Assembly (NCBI GenBank): GCA_009387755.1
Contig: GG697240.1
Coordinates: 64,001 to 128,000 of the forward strand
Source: Candidatus Micrarchaeum acidiphilum ARMAN-2
GTDB lineage: Archaea; Micrarchaeota; Micrarchaeia; Micrarchaeales; Micrarchaeaceae
DNA: 64,000 bases
Direction: 5' to 3'
Program-made: the position numbers and the translations under genes
Notes under the pieces: generated by a model
The model's input: the letters and a program-made list of their open reading frames with translations, nothing else
Databases searched by the model: none
Told to the model about the DNA's origin: nothing
In this document: piece after piece, positions 1 through 9,239 of the stretch
How positions within the stretch are numbered: the stretch's first letter is position 1
How the letters are laid out: every line of letters begins with the position of its first letter

Positions 1-1
1 C

Positions 2-1210
2 CAGTCTGCAGTGCACGATGCCGCACAGAAGCAGGAGAATAAGGAAATGCCCAGGGAAAGCGCGACACAGGCCTCAAACGTAAGCAAAAAAACGTTTGTA
101 GAGGATGTAAACAAGCTGCTTGACTCGATTTCTGATGCGTATAAAAAGTTTGGAAAGGAGAAATATGGCATAGAATTCATAACCCCTAATATGGGCATAT
201 ATTCGGAAGATGGGCAGGGCAAAGATGACGAGTCGGAACTCAGCAAAGAGGTCATGGGCTTTTACGATGTTAAAAAGAACGAAGTGCACCTCTCTAAGGA
301 GCTTTATAACCTGTACATCAGCAAGGAAGGAAGCCTGGACGTAGTCAGATCCACGATAATACACGAATTGGGGCATGCAATGGCACACCAGGCCGGACTT
401 GATCGTAGCTCAGAAAAAGACGCTAAAAACAACCTAACACTAATCGGAAAAGTCGCATCGGAGCTTCTGGCAAACCTGCTGGCGGTCAGAATCTCGGCAG
501 ATATGGAAAATGTTCAGCCCACAGGCCATGAGTTGGCAAGGAGGCTTGTCACAAGCGCCAAGGTTGATTACCTTTCAAAGGATACGGACGCTGCAAAGGA
601 ATACTTGAATGCCCTTTCGGAGTTTTCTGGAAAGCTCAAAGCAGTATATAATAATATCACTTCCGGATTCGATCAGGCAGAGAGGAAAGTGCTGAGCGAG
701 GGCAAAGAGGTCAACTATAACGCTCTGACCCAGCTGTACTTCAAGGATGCCGAAGCCACAGTAAGAAAGTATCTTGGCTTTGTCGCAGTAGGCACGCTGG
801 CATCTGAATTTTATGGTGGCCCTGTTCTCGGGGCGGCTAAGGAGCTCTTAGGGGGCATGGACTTTAATGAACTGGTAGAGAGGGCTTCGAGAGACATTGA
901 ATCCTTGAAATATGTAAATGAATATCTCGGCGGCGCATACGCTTCGGGTATGGCAAGGTTTGTTTCGGAATTTGGTGCAATCGATATTAAGTTTGGAATT
1001 AATAACATGGATCTGGAGGAGATTGAAAGGCAGCTCAAAGAAGGCCAAACTGCTGCTCCAGTCTCGTCCAGAAAAAAATATGAATATGTGGTAGAAGAGT
1101 TCGGAAAACTGTTCGATGATGCTTATGAGATGGGTGCCGAAATCCTTGAGAACGAGCAAAAGATTATGGAAGGCCTTGAGGAGCTAAATGCCGAACTTGA
1201 TGGCAAATAG
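2..1210 (+). CDS. HExxH zinc-peptidase-like protein, 5' end cut by window
   Basis: The reading frame is open to the window edge (in-frame codons at 2, 5 and 8 before a GTG at 11), so the true start is probably upstream. Counting from the GTG, residues 118-122 are HELGH in the context IIHELGHAMAH, the zinc-binding signature of gluzincin metallopeptidases. The rest is charged and helical, with a Lys/Glu-rich C-terminus and no clear membrane span. I could not place the protein in a named family or identify the third zinc ligand with certainty. It ends four bases before the convergent permease gene. A zinc protease role is inferred from the motif only. Confidence 0.6.
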   Translation, partial: QSAVHDAAQKQENKEMPRESATQASNVSKKTFVEDVNKLLDSISDAYKKFGKEKYGIEFITPNMGIYSEDGQGKDDESELSKEVMGFYDVKKNEVHLSKELYNLYISKEGSLDVVRSTIIHELGHAMAHQAGLDRSSEKDAKNNLTLIGKVASELLANLLAVRISADMENVQPTGHELARRLVTSAKVDYLSKDTDAAKEYLNALSEFSGKLKAVYNNITSGFDQAERKVLSEGKEVNYNALTQLYFKDAEATVRKYLGFVAVGTLASEFYGGPVLGAAKELLGGMDFNELVERASRDIESLKYVNEYLGGAYASGMARFVSEFGAIDIKFGINNMDLEEIERQLKEGQTAAPVSSRKKYEYVVEEFGKLFDDAYEMGAEILENEQKIMEGLEELNAELDGK

Positions 1211-1213
1211 CAA

Positions 1214-2524
1214 CTACTCGCTTCTTAGTGCAACTATAGGATCTGTCCTCGATGCCCTCCAGGCAGGATAAAGACCCGAGAGTATGCTTATTGTAACTGC
1301 AAGCAGGACCGCCAGCATTATGGTTTCTGGGGTAACTACAGGAGTTATCGAAGATATAGAGGAGGATCCTGATGCTGGTGAAGATCCGCCGAAGCCACCT
1401 CCTCCTCCAAAGCTTGTCCTGCCGGAAAAGCCGCTGTGGGCAGCGCTGCCTGCCGGGGCAGCTGCACTGCTATGAAAGCTGGAGGAAAGCAGCGCTGGAA
1501 GCAGGTACGCACCGCCTATGCCGACGGCAGAGCCAATGACTCCTCCCAGCAGGCCTATTATCAACGCCTCAGACAAAAACAGCATCATTATGTCGTGCTG
1601 CTTGAACCCTATGGACTTGAGTATTCCTATCTCCTTTGTTCTTTCCGATACAGAGACCATCATTATGCTAAGAATGCCTACGCCAGCGACTATAAGGGAT
1701 ATTCCACCTATGGAGCCCAGCAGCAGCGATATGGAGCCGGTTATCGACTCCACGGTAGAAGTCAAACTCTGCACCGATAGTATTATTGCAGAGTTGCCAA
1801 AGATATCGCTCAGCATCGTGTCTAGGGAATTTGTTGATTTCAGGCTAGATGCCTTGACTACAAGGACGTTGTATGAATACCTCTTTACGATTCCCTCAGC
1901 TTCTGATATCGGCATGAATATCGAAGTGTCTGGATCTACGAAGAACGATGTCCCGTAGTTGCTGAGTATCCCAGTGGGCAGAGTTGTTGCAGTAACAGTC
2001 CCTGCACTCGAAGCTATATTTGTGAGATATAGTGGCTCGTTGCTTTGAACCTCAGGGCCAGAAGCGCCAGTTGGATAGGCTATGCTGTAGCCCACTATTG
2101 ACAGGGGCTCGCCATTGTCCTGATACGGCTGTCCTGCCGCAAGGTTCAGGCTGCCAAGCACAGAGGGCAGGCTGGTGTTTTCTATTCCAATGACTGTCAC
2201 GCTGGTAGACTGGCCGTTCAGCTCAGTCACGTTGGCCGAGAAGCGTATCATTGGTATTACTGAGCTGACGTTGGGCAGCGATTCTATTTCGGATATCTGC
2301 GCGTTTGTGAATATTGATCCTGGTCCGCGGGTTGACATGTATATCGTAGTTGGGCCTATGCTGGACAGCGACTGCGAAACGCTTGATGAGACCCCAGCTA
2401 CAAGGGATATCAGCGACACAATTGTAGCAACACCTATGATGACCGTGAGCACCGTGAGCGCGGTCCTGAGCTTGCGCTGAGACATGCCCTTCAGTCCGAG
2501 GCTTATTGTGTCGTTAATCTTCAT
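1214..2524 (-). CDS. FtsX/MacB-type ABC transporter permease
   Basis: Membrane subunit of a MacB/LolCE-type ABC system. One N-terminal membrane span lies around residues 25-48, followed by an extracytoplasmic domain of about 200 residues. A C-terminal FtsX block follows, with SERTKEIGILKSIG after the second span and the ending YPAWRASRTDPIVALR, both classic FtsX-family signatures. Between the third and fourth spans is an unusual Gly/Ser/Ala-rich loop with a GGGGG run. Start: ATG at 2524 is chosen; an in-frame GTG at 2533 directly follows the upstream stop. It is the last gene of a four-gene operon whose ATPase lies two genes upstream, so the two probably work as one exporter or mechanotransmission complex. 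Confidence 0.87.
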   Translation of the reverse strand: MKINDTISLGLKGMSQRKLRTALTVLTVIIGVATIVSLISLVAGVSSSVSQSLSSIGPTTIYMSTRGPGSIFTNAQISEIESLPNVSSVIPMIRFSANVTELNGQSTSVTVIGIENTSLPSVLGSLNLAAGQPYQDNGEPLSIVGYSIAYPTGASGPEVQSNEPLYLTNIASSAGTVTATTLPTGILSNYGTSFFVDPDTSIFMPISEAEGIVKRYSYNVLVVKASSLKSTNSLDTMLSDIFGNSAIILSVQSLTSTVESITGSISLLLGSIGGISLIVAGVGILSIMMVSVSERTKEIGILKSIGFKQHDIMMLFLSEALIIGLLGGVIGSAVGIGGAYLLPALLSSSFHSSAAAPAGSAAHSGFSGRTSFGGGGGFGGSSPASGSSSISSITPVVTPETIMLAVLLAVTISILSGLYPAWRASRTDPIVALRSE

Positions 2525-2534
2525 CCGGAACACA

Positions 2535-4220
2535 CTATTTCTGTTGCTTCGCTCCCCGCTTGGCGTTTTTGCGTTTACTTATGTGTTTATACACCAATGA
2601 AACCGCCACCACGATTACGATTATGGCTATTATTATATCTATAAGGACGCCGGCCCCGGAATGCCTTGCATACGGGTATTTTCCGGGTGTCCCGGTGGGT
2701 ACGCCGGTGACCAAGGACGAATTTGGCTTGGACAGGGTTATTGGCACGGTAATCTCCACGCTTTGCTTCTGGTTTATGTTGTTGATGTATGATATGTTTA
2801 ACGGCACTGTGTAGCTTCCGGGCTTGGCAGTAGGGCTCGCCTCAAAGCTTATTGTAAAGGACGTGGGGGAGCCTTCTGAAAGAGTGCCGATAAAGGTAGA
2901 ATTGCCGCCCAGTATGCTTATGCCGCGAGGAGCAGAGGCAGTAATGGTTACTGCGGATGCGGGCGAGGTACCTGAGTTGAGCAACGTGCCGGTCATAGAG
3001 AATATGCTGCCAGGCATAGGCGCAGCAGGAAGCAGTGTTATCCCAGTATTGGTTATGTTTATGTATCCTGGAGTAAGGAAGCTTATTGATCTGGTACTAC
3101 TTTCGGCCTGGCCACTTGCTATGTAGCTCAGAGAGGCTGACAACGTTGCAACTGTGCTGGATGAGGATGCAACATAAAGATCCAACGGTAGGGCGACCTT
3201 GCCATGCGGCGGAATGTACGCTATTGCGAAGTACCCGTCACCGCCTATGATGTTCAGCGGCGATTGCGGCGACAGCTGCACCGTCATGTTTGTTATCGGC
3301 GTGTAGCCGTTGTTGTATATGTACATGCTGATGTTCTGTGCGATTCCCTCCTCTATGTATTGACTGGCGGGCACTAAGGAAAGGTTTCCCGAGTAAGGCG
3401 CAGCATACATTGCGACCGTTATGGGCTCCGACTCATTATACCCGTACGGATTTACGTAATTGATAGTCATGCTTACAGGCACGGCTTCCGAAGCCGCGCC
3501 TGGCGATATATATACAGGTATGCTTATCTTGCCAGTAGCATTTGGCGCAAGGGATGCAATCTCGTTCGCCGCGCCCACCGGGTTGACAGTGCTCGAAGAC
3601 GTCACATATGGGACTATGTCATACTCGTAGCCAGTGCCGGAGTTTTTCACCTCTAGCGTTATGTTGTTTTCCGCACCGGCAGCCAGCATATGGTTTGAAA
3701 CGTTGAACTGCAGCCTTGAAGAGCCTTTGGTGGGTATAAAAACGCTCGCGGTATAGATGCCTGAAGTGCTGCTGCTGGTGTTTGCATAATACCATGACAG
3801 GTCCACCTGCTCGTTGACCCCGTCGTTGGGTCCTATTGGGGTGTTGTTGGCAATGTCGAGATTGTAAACTATTGTAAAGAAAGAGTACGGCTGTATGGTG
3901 CCCAGGTAGTCGGTAGCGTAATTTATTGACCCGTTGGCATTGGTAAAGTTGCTCACGAGGGGCATTTTTGCCATGGCGCCCACCAGCGTGCAGCCGTTCT
4001 CGTTGTACATGCGTATTGTAAGCGGGATGTTGCTCTGGCCAGCAGTAGCAGATATGGGGCTGGTGTAGTTGCCCCAGTTGGCTCCTACGACGTAGAAACT
4101 GGATGCTGCATTGACATTGCAGCTTTGGATCTGCGGTGATGCCGCGTACGAGTATCCGAACATTAGAACCGATAGCGCGACCAGCAGGACCGGGAGCCGG
4201 AACATATTATTTTTTATCAT
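2535..4220 (-). CDS. Secreted, membrane-anchored surface protein with CARDB/COG1361-like repeats
   Basis: A signal-like hydrophobic segment (LPVLLVALSVLMFGYSYA) is followed by about 480 residues of Ser/Thr/Asn-rich beta-type sequence with many N-x-S/T sequons. The protein ends with a membrane span (IIIAIIVIVVAVSLVY) and a Lys/Arg-rich cytoplasmic tail. Phrases such as 'NSGTGYEYDIVPYV' and 'LLNSGTSPASAVTITASA' resemble archaeal COG1361/CARDB surface domains. ATG at 4220 is favoured because GAGG lies just upstream; longer starts overlap the ATPase gene. It sits between the ATPase and permease genes, so it may be the extracellular partner of that ABC system. Substrate unknown. Confidence 0.72.
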   Translation of the reverse strand: MIKNNMFRLPVLLVALSVLMFGYSYAASPQIQSCNVNAASSFYVVGANWGNYTSPISATAGQSNIPLTIRMYNENGCTLVGAMAKMPLVSNFTNANGSINYATDYLGTIQPYSFFTIVYNLDIANNTPIGPNDGVNEQVDLSWYYANTSSSTSGIYTASVFIPTKGSSRLQFNVSNHMLAAGAENNITLEVKNSGTGYEYDIVPYVTSSSTVNPVGAANEIASLAPNATGKISIPVYISPGAASEAVPVSMTINYVNPYGYNESEPITVAMYAAPYSGNLSLVPASQYIEEGIAQNISMYIYNNGYTPITNMTVQLSPQSPLNIIGGDGYFAIAYIPPHGKVALPLDLYVASSSSTVATLSASLSYIASGQAESSTRSISFLTPGYINITNTGITLLPAAPMPGSIFSMTGTLLNSGTSPASAVTITASAPRGISILGGNSTFIGTLSEGSPTSFTISFEASPTAKPGSYTVPLNISYINNINQKQSVEITVPITLSKPNSSLVTGVPTGTPGKYPYARHSGAGVLIDIIIAIIVIVVAVSLVYKHISKRKNAKRGAKQQK

Positions 4221-4995
4221 TTGCATGCCTCTTTTTTTGTTTTTCCTTTTCATTCATCAAATCGTGAAGCGAGTAATTGTAGGACCTGGTGCTAGACGCA
4301 TTTTCCAGCAGGCCGTCCCTTATGTGTATGATGTGCCTTGCAAACCCCGCAACCTCAGGATCGTGGGTGCTAAGCACTACTGTGGTGCTGTTTTCCGTGC
4401 ACATCCTGGTGAGTATGTCCAAGACCACTTTTGCTGATTTTGAGTCGAGGTTGCCGGTAGGCTCGTCAGCAAGCAGTATCCTTGGCTTGTTTATAAATGC
4501 CCTAACTATTGCTACGCGCTGCTGCTCCCCGCCGCTAAGTTCGTTGGGCCTTTTCTCCAGCTTTTCACCTAGGCCCACTTCTGCAAGCATGGCCTCGGAG
4601 TCTTCTATTGTTGCCTTGGTGGCAACGCCTTTTACCTTCGACGGAAGTGTCACGTTATCCAGGACGCTTAGGTATGATATCAGGTTGTAAGATTGAAATA
4701 CAAAACCTATTGTTGAATTTCGAAGCTCTGCGAGCTTGTTTCCGTTCATCTCGGAAGTATCAGTGCCGTCTATTATCACCCTTCCGGACGTCGGCGTATC
4801 TAGAGTGCCCATTAGGTCTAGTAAGGTGGTCTTTCCGGAGCCGGATGGACCCATAAGCGCGACAAAGTCGCCTTTTTCTATATCAAGGCTTATGCCCCTG
4901 AGCGCTATATACTGCATGCCCGCCTTGTTTGTGTAAACCTTGTGAACGTCCCTTAGGCTTATGGCATAGCGTGTTAAGTCTTCTGCTTTTGGCAT
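4207..4995 (-). CDS. ABC transporter ATP-binding protein, LolD/MacB class
   Basis: Cytoplasmic ATPase. Walker A is GPSGSGKTT, the signature is LSGGEQQRVAIVRA, Walker B is ILLADEPTGNLD, and the switch His is in STHDPEVAG. The LADEPTGNLD form is typical of LolD/MacB ATPases that pair with FtsX-type permeases, and one is encoded two genes downstream. ATG at 4995 is chosen because GGTGA stands six bases upstream; a GTG at 5004 would overlap the preceding stop. The C-terminus is Lys-rich. It overlaps the start of the surface-protein gene by about 14 bases, indicating translational coupling. Confidence 0.92.
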   Translation of the reverse strand: MPKAEDLTRYAISLRDVHKVYTNKAGMQYIALRGISLDIEKGDFVALMGPSGSGKTTLLDLMGTLDTPTSGRVIIDGTDTSEMNGNKLAELRNSTIGFVFQSYNLISYLSVLDNVTLPSKVKGVATKATIEDSEAMLAEVGLGEKLEKRPNELSGGEQQRVAIVRAFINKPRILLADEPTGNLDSKSAKVVLDILTRMCTENSTTVVLSTHDPEVAGFARHIIHIRDGLLENASSTRSYNYSLHDLMNEKEKQKKRHANDKK

Positions 4996-4996
4996 T

Positions 4997-6535
4997 TTAG
5001 TCACCTTTGCATTTCCAATATATTGATGCGCTGTCCTGCAGAGACTGCGGCGCGTATATTTGAGGACCGTCTGAGGTCATAAACAATATGCGATAGCTCC
5101 CGTCACGAATGTAATTGTATGCAGATGCAGGGCTTTGACCGGTAAACGTGTATGAAAGCGTAAAGTTGCTTTCTGGATTGGCCTCATATCCTGGATTGCG
5201 GCCAGGCGCTGCATGCATCGCAGACAATGTACCATTTTTATTTGCAGTGAGGAACATTCCCATGAATCCCCAGCCTTGGTTCATGCCAAGATAGGGACGG
5301 CCGCTGGCCGAGATTATTATCCTGTCGATTGACTTGTTTAGGTTTATGGCCATCGCCTCGGACCTGTTTTGAACTAGGAGCCGCATTGCTGCGGTCAGGT
5401 TGATTGCAACGGTTCCGTTGCCAAGCTCTTTGCTTACTAAACCGTTCTCGGCTCCAATGCCTGAAATGGAATTTGAGGCGCCTGTTTGAATTCCGATGAC
5501 ATTGGCGCTTTTGAGGTTGTTGCAGAACATGAAGGCAGCTCCGGATATGTTTAAGGGATGCACTGCGCCGTTGCGCGCATAGATTTCGAGGGTTTTGCCA
5601 GACGATATTGACGAATTAGATAGGGATATTCGGTAAATGTGCAGCAAGCCTGAGCTTACATTATAGCTAGGGCCCCTGAACAGCGTGAAGGGAATGCCGT
5701 TCGCGGTACCGAATTGCATATTCCTTCCCGCACGGCCAATCGCGTGCGCAGGCCATGCGAACATACGGGCATTTACATACGGCAGCAACTCGTACGAAAG
5801 CGAATTGTTTGAGTATACAGGAACTACCACCGATGAAAGGTCCAGCAGTATAGCCGATGAAGAATTTATTGTTGTGTTGCTCGGCAGAATGGCTCTGATG
5901 GATCTTCCCATCACTATGACTGGAAAGGTGCTGTTGCCCTCGGATATGTTCGCAGAAACTATCCTGAATGAGACACTTTTTATGATGGCACCTATTGGAA
6001 GCTTGGCAATGTCGATTACCTGCGATACATTTACAAGCTTGATAAGATCAAGGGTTCCGGACTGGTTCATCTCCAGCGCCTTGGTTTCTCCGAAGACACT
6101 GTAATTTATTGACACTGAAGAATAGGTTATATTAAGGCCGGTCGTTCCGTAAGGAACCTGCGGCGGATCGGTTACGCTCAGCGGAACTAGCCCGAATTTA
6201 GGCATTGAATAGGTGTACACAAAAATTCCCGCCAGTGCAAAAATTGCGAGAATAAGAATTGGGTATTTCGCTTTTGCTATGCTACCGTATTCCAAAACTC
6301 GGCGGCGCACGAGCACCGTGCCGGAGTCCGCCAGTTCGTAGTGCTTCCACTTTCTTGCATAGCCGGTTTCAACCCTGCGAATTGCACCCATCTCAAGAAG
6401 TTCGTTTATGTGCTTGTTTACCGTTGATGGCGCAAGGTCCAGGATCTTGCTTATCTGGGTAAGAGTGTCCTTTTTCTGGCCTATAAGGCTCATTATCTCC
6501 GCTTTAGTTTTTCCGTATCCTGACAAGTTGATCAC
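4997..6535 (-). CDS. Membrane-anchored winged-helix protein with large extracytoplasmic domain
   Basis: Residues 1-75 form a winged-helix DNA-binding domain of MarR/ArsR type (KKDTLTQISKILDLAPSTVNKHINELLEMGAIRR). One membrane span follows (YPILILAIFALAGIFVYTYS) and then about 400 mostly extracytoplasmic residues rich in Ser, Asn and N-x-S/T sequons. This is the layout of a one-component membrane sensor or regulator. GTG start; a TATA-like CTTTATA on the minus strand at about 6570-6577 gives a very short leader. It heads the operon with the ABC ATPase, surface protein and permease, and may regulate it in response to an external signal. That role is inferred. Confidence 0.72.
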   Translation of the reverse strand: MINLSGYGKTKAEIMSLIGQKKDTLTQISKILDLAPSTVNKHINELLEMGAIRRVETGYARKWKHYELADSGTVLVRRRVLEYGSIAKAKYPILILAIFALAGIFVYTYSMPKFGLVPLSVTDPPQVPYGTTGLNITYSSVSINYSVFGETKALEMNQSGTLDLIKLVNVSQVIDIAKLPIGAIIKSVSFRIVSANISEGNSTFPVIVMGRSIRAILPSNTTINSSSAILLDLSSVVVPVYSNNSLSYELLPYVNARMFAWPAHAIGRAGRNMQFGTANGIPFTLFRGPSYNVSSGLLHIYRISLSNSSISSGKTLEIYARNGAVHPLNISGAAFMFCNNLKSANVIGIQTGASNSISGIGAENGLVSKELGNGTVAINLTAAMRLLVQNRSEAMAINLNKSIDRIIISASGRPYLGMNQGWGFMGMFLTANKNGTLSAMHAAPGRNPGYEANPESNFTLSYTFTGQSPASAYNYIRDGSYRILFMTSDGPQIYAPQSLQDSASIYWKCKGD

Positions 6536-6731
6536 AAAATAGCTCTGCTAATATTATTGTTTTACCCGGAAGGTATAAAGCGGTTTTGATTAATTTAGTT
6601 TTTATTTCGCTTTTTATTTCACTTTTTGTTTTTATTTTTATTTTAATTTTGCTTTATTTCGACGCATTTAATAGATTAGAACTGCAGGCACGCCGATTAA
6701 TAAGTCAGGACAAAATTTTCATCAATGGCCT
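6536..6731. other. T-rich intergenic region
   Basis: About 195 bases between two minus-strand genes. It contains the likely promoter of the winged-helix gene (TATA near 6570-6577) and a low-complexity tract at about 6597-6658 made of degenerate TTTTTATTT units. No open frame or RNA gene is seen. Confidence 0.5.
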
Positions 6732-8546
6732 TTAATTTTGACTTTCTCGCATCCCGGTTGATGCCTTTGGAGCCATTTTGTTGCTGCCAAAAAGGTTTGT
6801 CATGGTGTTTATCAGGGCTATATGCGAGTACGCCTGCGGAAAGTTTCCCAGCAGCTCGTATGTGCTCCGGTCTATGTCTTCCGAAAACAAGCCAAGATGG
6901 TTGGTGTGTGATATTATGCGTTCGAGAAGATCAAGTGCATCATCTCTTCTTCCTATTCCTGCAAGAGCATCTATGTACCAGAATGTGCACGCTATGAGGG
7001 CATTTTTTGGAATGCCGAAGTCGTCCTTTGCGGCATATCTGAGTAGAAACTCTCCGTTAAAAAGTTGCCTGCCTATCGCCTCCACCGTGCTCTTCATTTT
7101 CTTGCTTCTGAAGCTCGTAAAGCCAAAATACGGAAGCAGAAGTATGCTTGCGTCTAGCTCCCGCGACCCGTAGCACTGGACGAATGCATTGACCTCTGCA
7201 TTCCAGCCATTCTTAATTATGTCTGCTTTTATATGGCTCCGAACCTTTGACCACCGCCGGGCTTCTGCGGTCTTGCCTATTTCCTTTGCAATCTTTATGC
7301 CGCGGTCTACAGCGGTCCAGCACAGCACCTTAGAAAAGGTGTAATGCCTGCTGAGCTTCCTGAATTCCCAAATGCTGTGGTCCTTTTCATGCCATTCCTT
7401 TATTGCAGATTCGACAAGCGAGTATACGAGTTCCCAATCAGAATCGTTTATCTTGGGCTCTATTTTGTATTTCACATATATTAGGTATATTGCATCGAGA
7501 AGCTCGCCGAATATGTCGACCTGCCTCTGCTTTGCTGCGGCATTGCCCACTCGCACAGGCTTTGAATTTTTGTATCCGGACAGGTAATCAAGCTCCCTTT
7601 CGGGTATATCTCTGTCGCCGTTTATTCCGAAAAGCACCTGCAGGTTGATCCCGTATTCCTTGTGCAGCTTTAGCATCCAGCCCAGGAATTCCTTTGCCAC
7701 GTCGAAGCGCAGTATGTTTATGAGAGCCATTACCGTAAACGAGGCATCGCGTATCCAGCAGTATCTGTAGTCCCAGTTCCTTACCTCGCCGATAATCTCG
7801 GGTATGGAAGTCGTCGCAGCGGCGACTATTGCACCGGTATTGTCATAGGTAAGCAGCCGCAGGGTAAGCGCAGACCTGGCCACGAGATCCCTATGAACGC
7901 TCGGGAGCCTTGCCATCCCAATCCAGGATCGCCAGTAGCTTATGGTTTTGTCCATCTGCTCTTTTATTGCATTTATTTCCTTCTCGGCTTTGAGCTTGTT
8001 ATATGCCAGCACCATATATGAGTCGCCTTTCAGATCAAAGTAGCCCTGCCCCAATATTGAATCTGCAGGCATGTTGGTGTACAGGTACAAGTAGTCTATG
8101 CTTCCCTCGAAAACTATGTGGTCCGATTCTATTTTTGCCTTCGGGACCTCGGAAGCGTATTTGAACGCCGGCTCGATGACTATCCTTATTCTGGGAGTGC
8201 CGCGCACAAGCTCTATCAGCCTGTGAACTTCTGGTTCCTTGTACAGACTGCCGTCTTCCATTTGGAAGTGTGGGAAATAGTCCATAAGCCTGAATTCCCA
8301 CCCTTCGCCGACGAATCGCGTCTCTAGAACGTTGGTGTCCGCTATGTACGCCTGAGATACGTTGAACTGCCCTTCCGGTTCGACCTTGAAGAATCCGCCC
8401 TTGCCGTTGTCCAGTATTTTTGCAAATATGGACGGCGAGTCAAATTTAGGCATGCACATCCAGTCGATAGAGGAATCGCTCTTGACCAAAGCAGCGGTGC
8501 TGCAGTTCCCTATTATTCCATAGTCCAAAGTCATTAAACGCGCCAT
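6732..8546 (-). CDS. GH15 glucosidase (glucoamylase- or trehalase-like)
   Basis: Glycoside hydrolase family 15, releasing glucose from alpha-glucans or trehalose. The N-terminus (DYGIIGNCSTAALVKSDSSI) is the usual beta-sandwich start of archaeal and bacterial GH15 proteins. The barrel contains EVRNWDYRYCWIRDASF, the general-acid motif SIWEFR (Glu near residue 392) and the general-base region LFSEDID (near 553). At 604 residues it is full length. No signal peptide is seen, so it probably acts inside the cell on glycogen, maltodextrin or trehalose. A TATA-like stretch at about 8566-8580 predicts a leaderless ATG at 8546. It sits at the head of the sugar-oxidation block and could supply its glucose. 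Confidence 0.88.
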   Translation of the reverse strand: MARLMTLDYGIIGNCSTAALVKSDSSIDWMCMPKFDSPSIFAKILDNGKGGFFKVEPEGQFNVSQAYIADTNVLETRFVGEGWEFRLMDYFPHFQMEDGSLYKEPEVHRLIELVRGTPRIRIVIEPAFKYASEVPKAKIESDHIVFEGSIDYLYLYTNMPADSILGQGYFDLKGDSYMVLAYNKLKAEKEINAIKEQMDKTISYWRSWIGMARLPSVHRDLVARSALTLRLLTYDNTGAIVAAATTSIPEIIGEVRNWDYRYCWIRDASFTVMALINILRFDVAKEFLGWMLKLHKEYGINLQVLFGINGDRDIPERELDYLSGYKNSKPVRVGNAAAKQRQVDIFGELLDAIYLIYVKYKIEPKINDSDWELVYSLVESAIKEWHEKDHSIWEFRKLSRHYTFSKVLCWTAVDRGIKIAKEIGKTAEARRWSKVRSHIKADIIKNGWNAEVNAFVQCYGSRELDASILLLPYFGFTSFRSKKMKSTVEAIGRQLFNGEFLLRYAAKDDFGIPKNALIACTFWYIDALAGIGRRDDALDLLERIISHTNHLGLFSEDIDRSTYELLGNFPQAYSHIALINTMTNLFGSNKMAPKASTGMRESQN

Positions 8547-8616
8547 TGCCCTTGCACTTTGGGATTAAAGATTTATTTACATATGTTTTTAATTTTTGGA
8601 GTCCATAAGCGATTGA
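8547..8616. promoter_or_regulatory. Divergent promoter, GH15 gene / cyclase-family gene
   Basis: A 70-base divergent gap. AT-rich TATA candidates at about 8566-8580 (minus) and 8586-8597 (plus) each lie about 20-30 bases from the respective ATG, which fits leaderless transcripts in both directions. Confidence 0.45.
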
Positions 8617-9231
8617 ATGGAGATATATGACATATCCATGCCGATCGACGCTTCTATGTTGGTTTTTCCAGGGAATCCCAAGCCCTCAATTAAAAGGTAT
8701 AGCAGCATACCTAAGCGCCTGGCTAACGAATCCCTTGTTGAAGTTGGCAGCCATACCGGCACACATTTTGATGCAGGATTGCACGCGCTTAAGAACGGTT
8801 GGAGCTCGGGGTCAGTTCCGCTTGAATCATTCTTCGGAAAGGCTGCAGTGGTTGACTTGACCGGGGCTGGAAAGATAATAGGCCGTGAGCAACTCGTTGG
8901 CAAAGGCATACGGAGGGGCATGATCGTCCTATTAAAAACTGAAAATTCGCTTTTTGGATACAGGAAGTTCAGAAAGGATTTTGCAAGCCTTGGAATTTCT
9001 GGTGCTAGGTACCTTGTTGAGCGAGGAGTAAAGGCAGTTGGAATAGACTACCTGAGCATAGAGCGATTTGGGAGCGACATGTCGGTACACCGGATGCTGC
9101 TGCGCAAGCGCATACCAATAATCGAGGGGCTGATGCTTGGCAAAGTAGCTCCGGGATCTTACAACTTCGTAGGGCTTCCTATCAAAGTTGACATTGACGC
9201 TGCGCTTATGCGCGCTGTCCTGCTAAAATAG
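8617..9231 (+). CDS. Cyclase-family (kynurenine formamidase-like) metal hydrolase
   Basis: Member of the cyclase/KynB family (PF04199 type). The metal-binding motif HTGTHFDAGLH is present near residue 48, and the protein begins with the typical YDISMPID strand. At 204 residues it is normal for the family. No other kynurenine-pathway gene is nearby. Instead it is eight bases upstream of glucose dehydrogenase on the same strand, inside a block for oxidative glucose breakdown. Family members hydrolyse amide or ester-like bonds in small molecules, so hydrolysis of glucono-lactone, the dehydrogenase product, is a reasonable but untested idea. Confidence 0.83.
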   Translation: MEIYDISMPIDASMLVFPGNPKPSIKRYSSIPKRLANESLVEVGSHTGTHFDAGLHALKNGWSSGSVPLESFFGKAAVVDLTGAGKIIGREQLVGKGIRRGMIVLLKTENSLFGYRKFRKDFASLGISGARYLVERGVKAVGIDYLSIERFGSDMSVHRMLLRKRIPIIEGLMLGKVAPGSYNFVGLPIKVDIDAALMRAVLLK

Positions 9232-9239
9232 GTGTTTTT

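Noticed and set aside
6597-6658. Degenerate TTTTTATTT repeats
   Set aside because: Low-complexity promoter DNA; units are irregular and no array or mobile-element feature is present.
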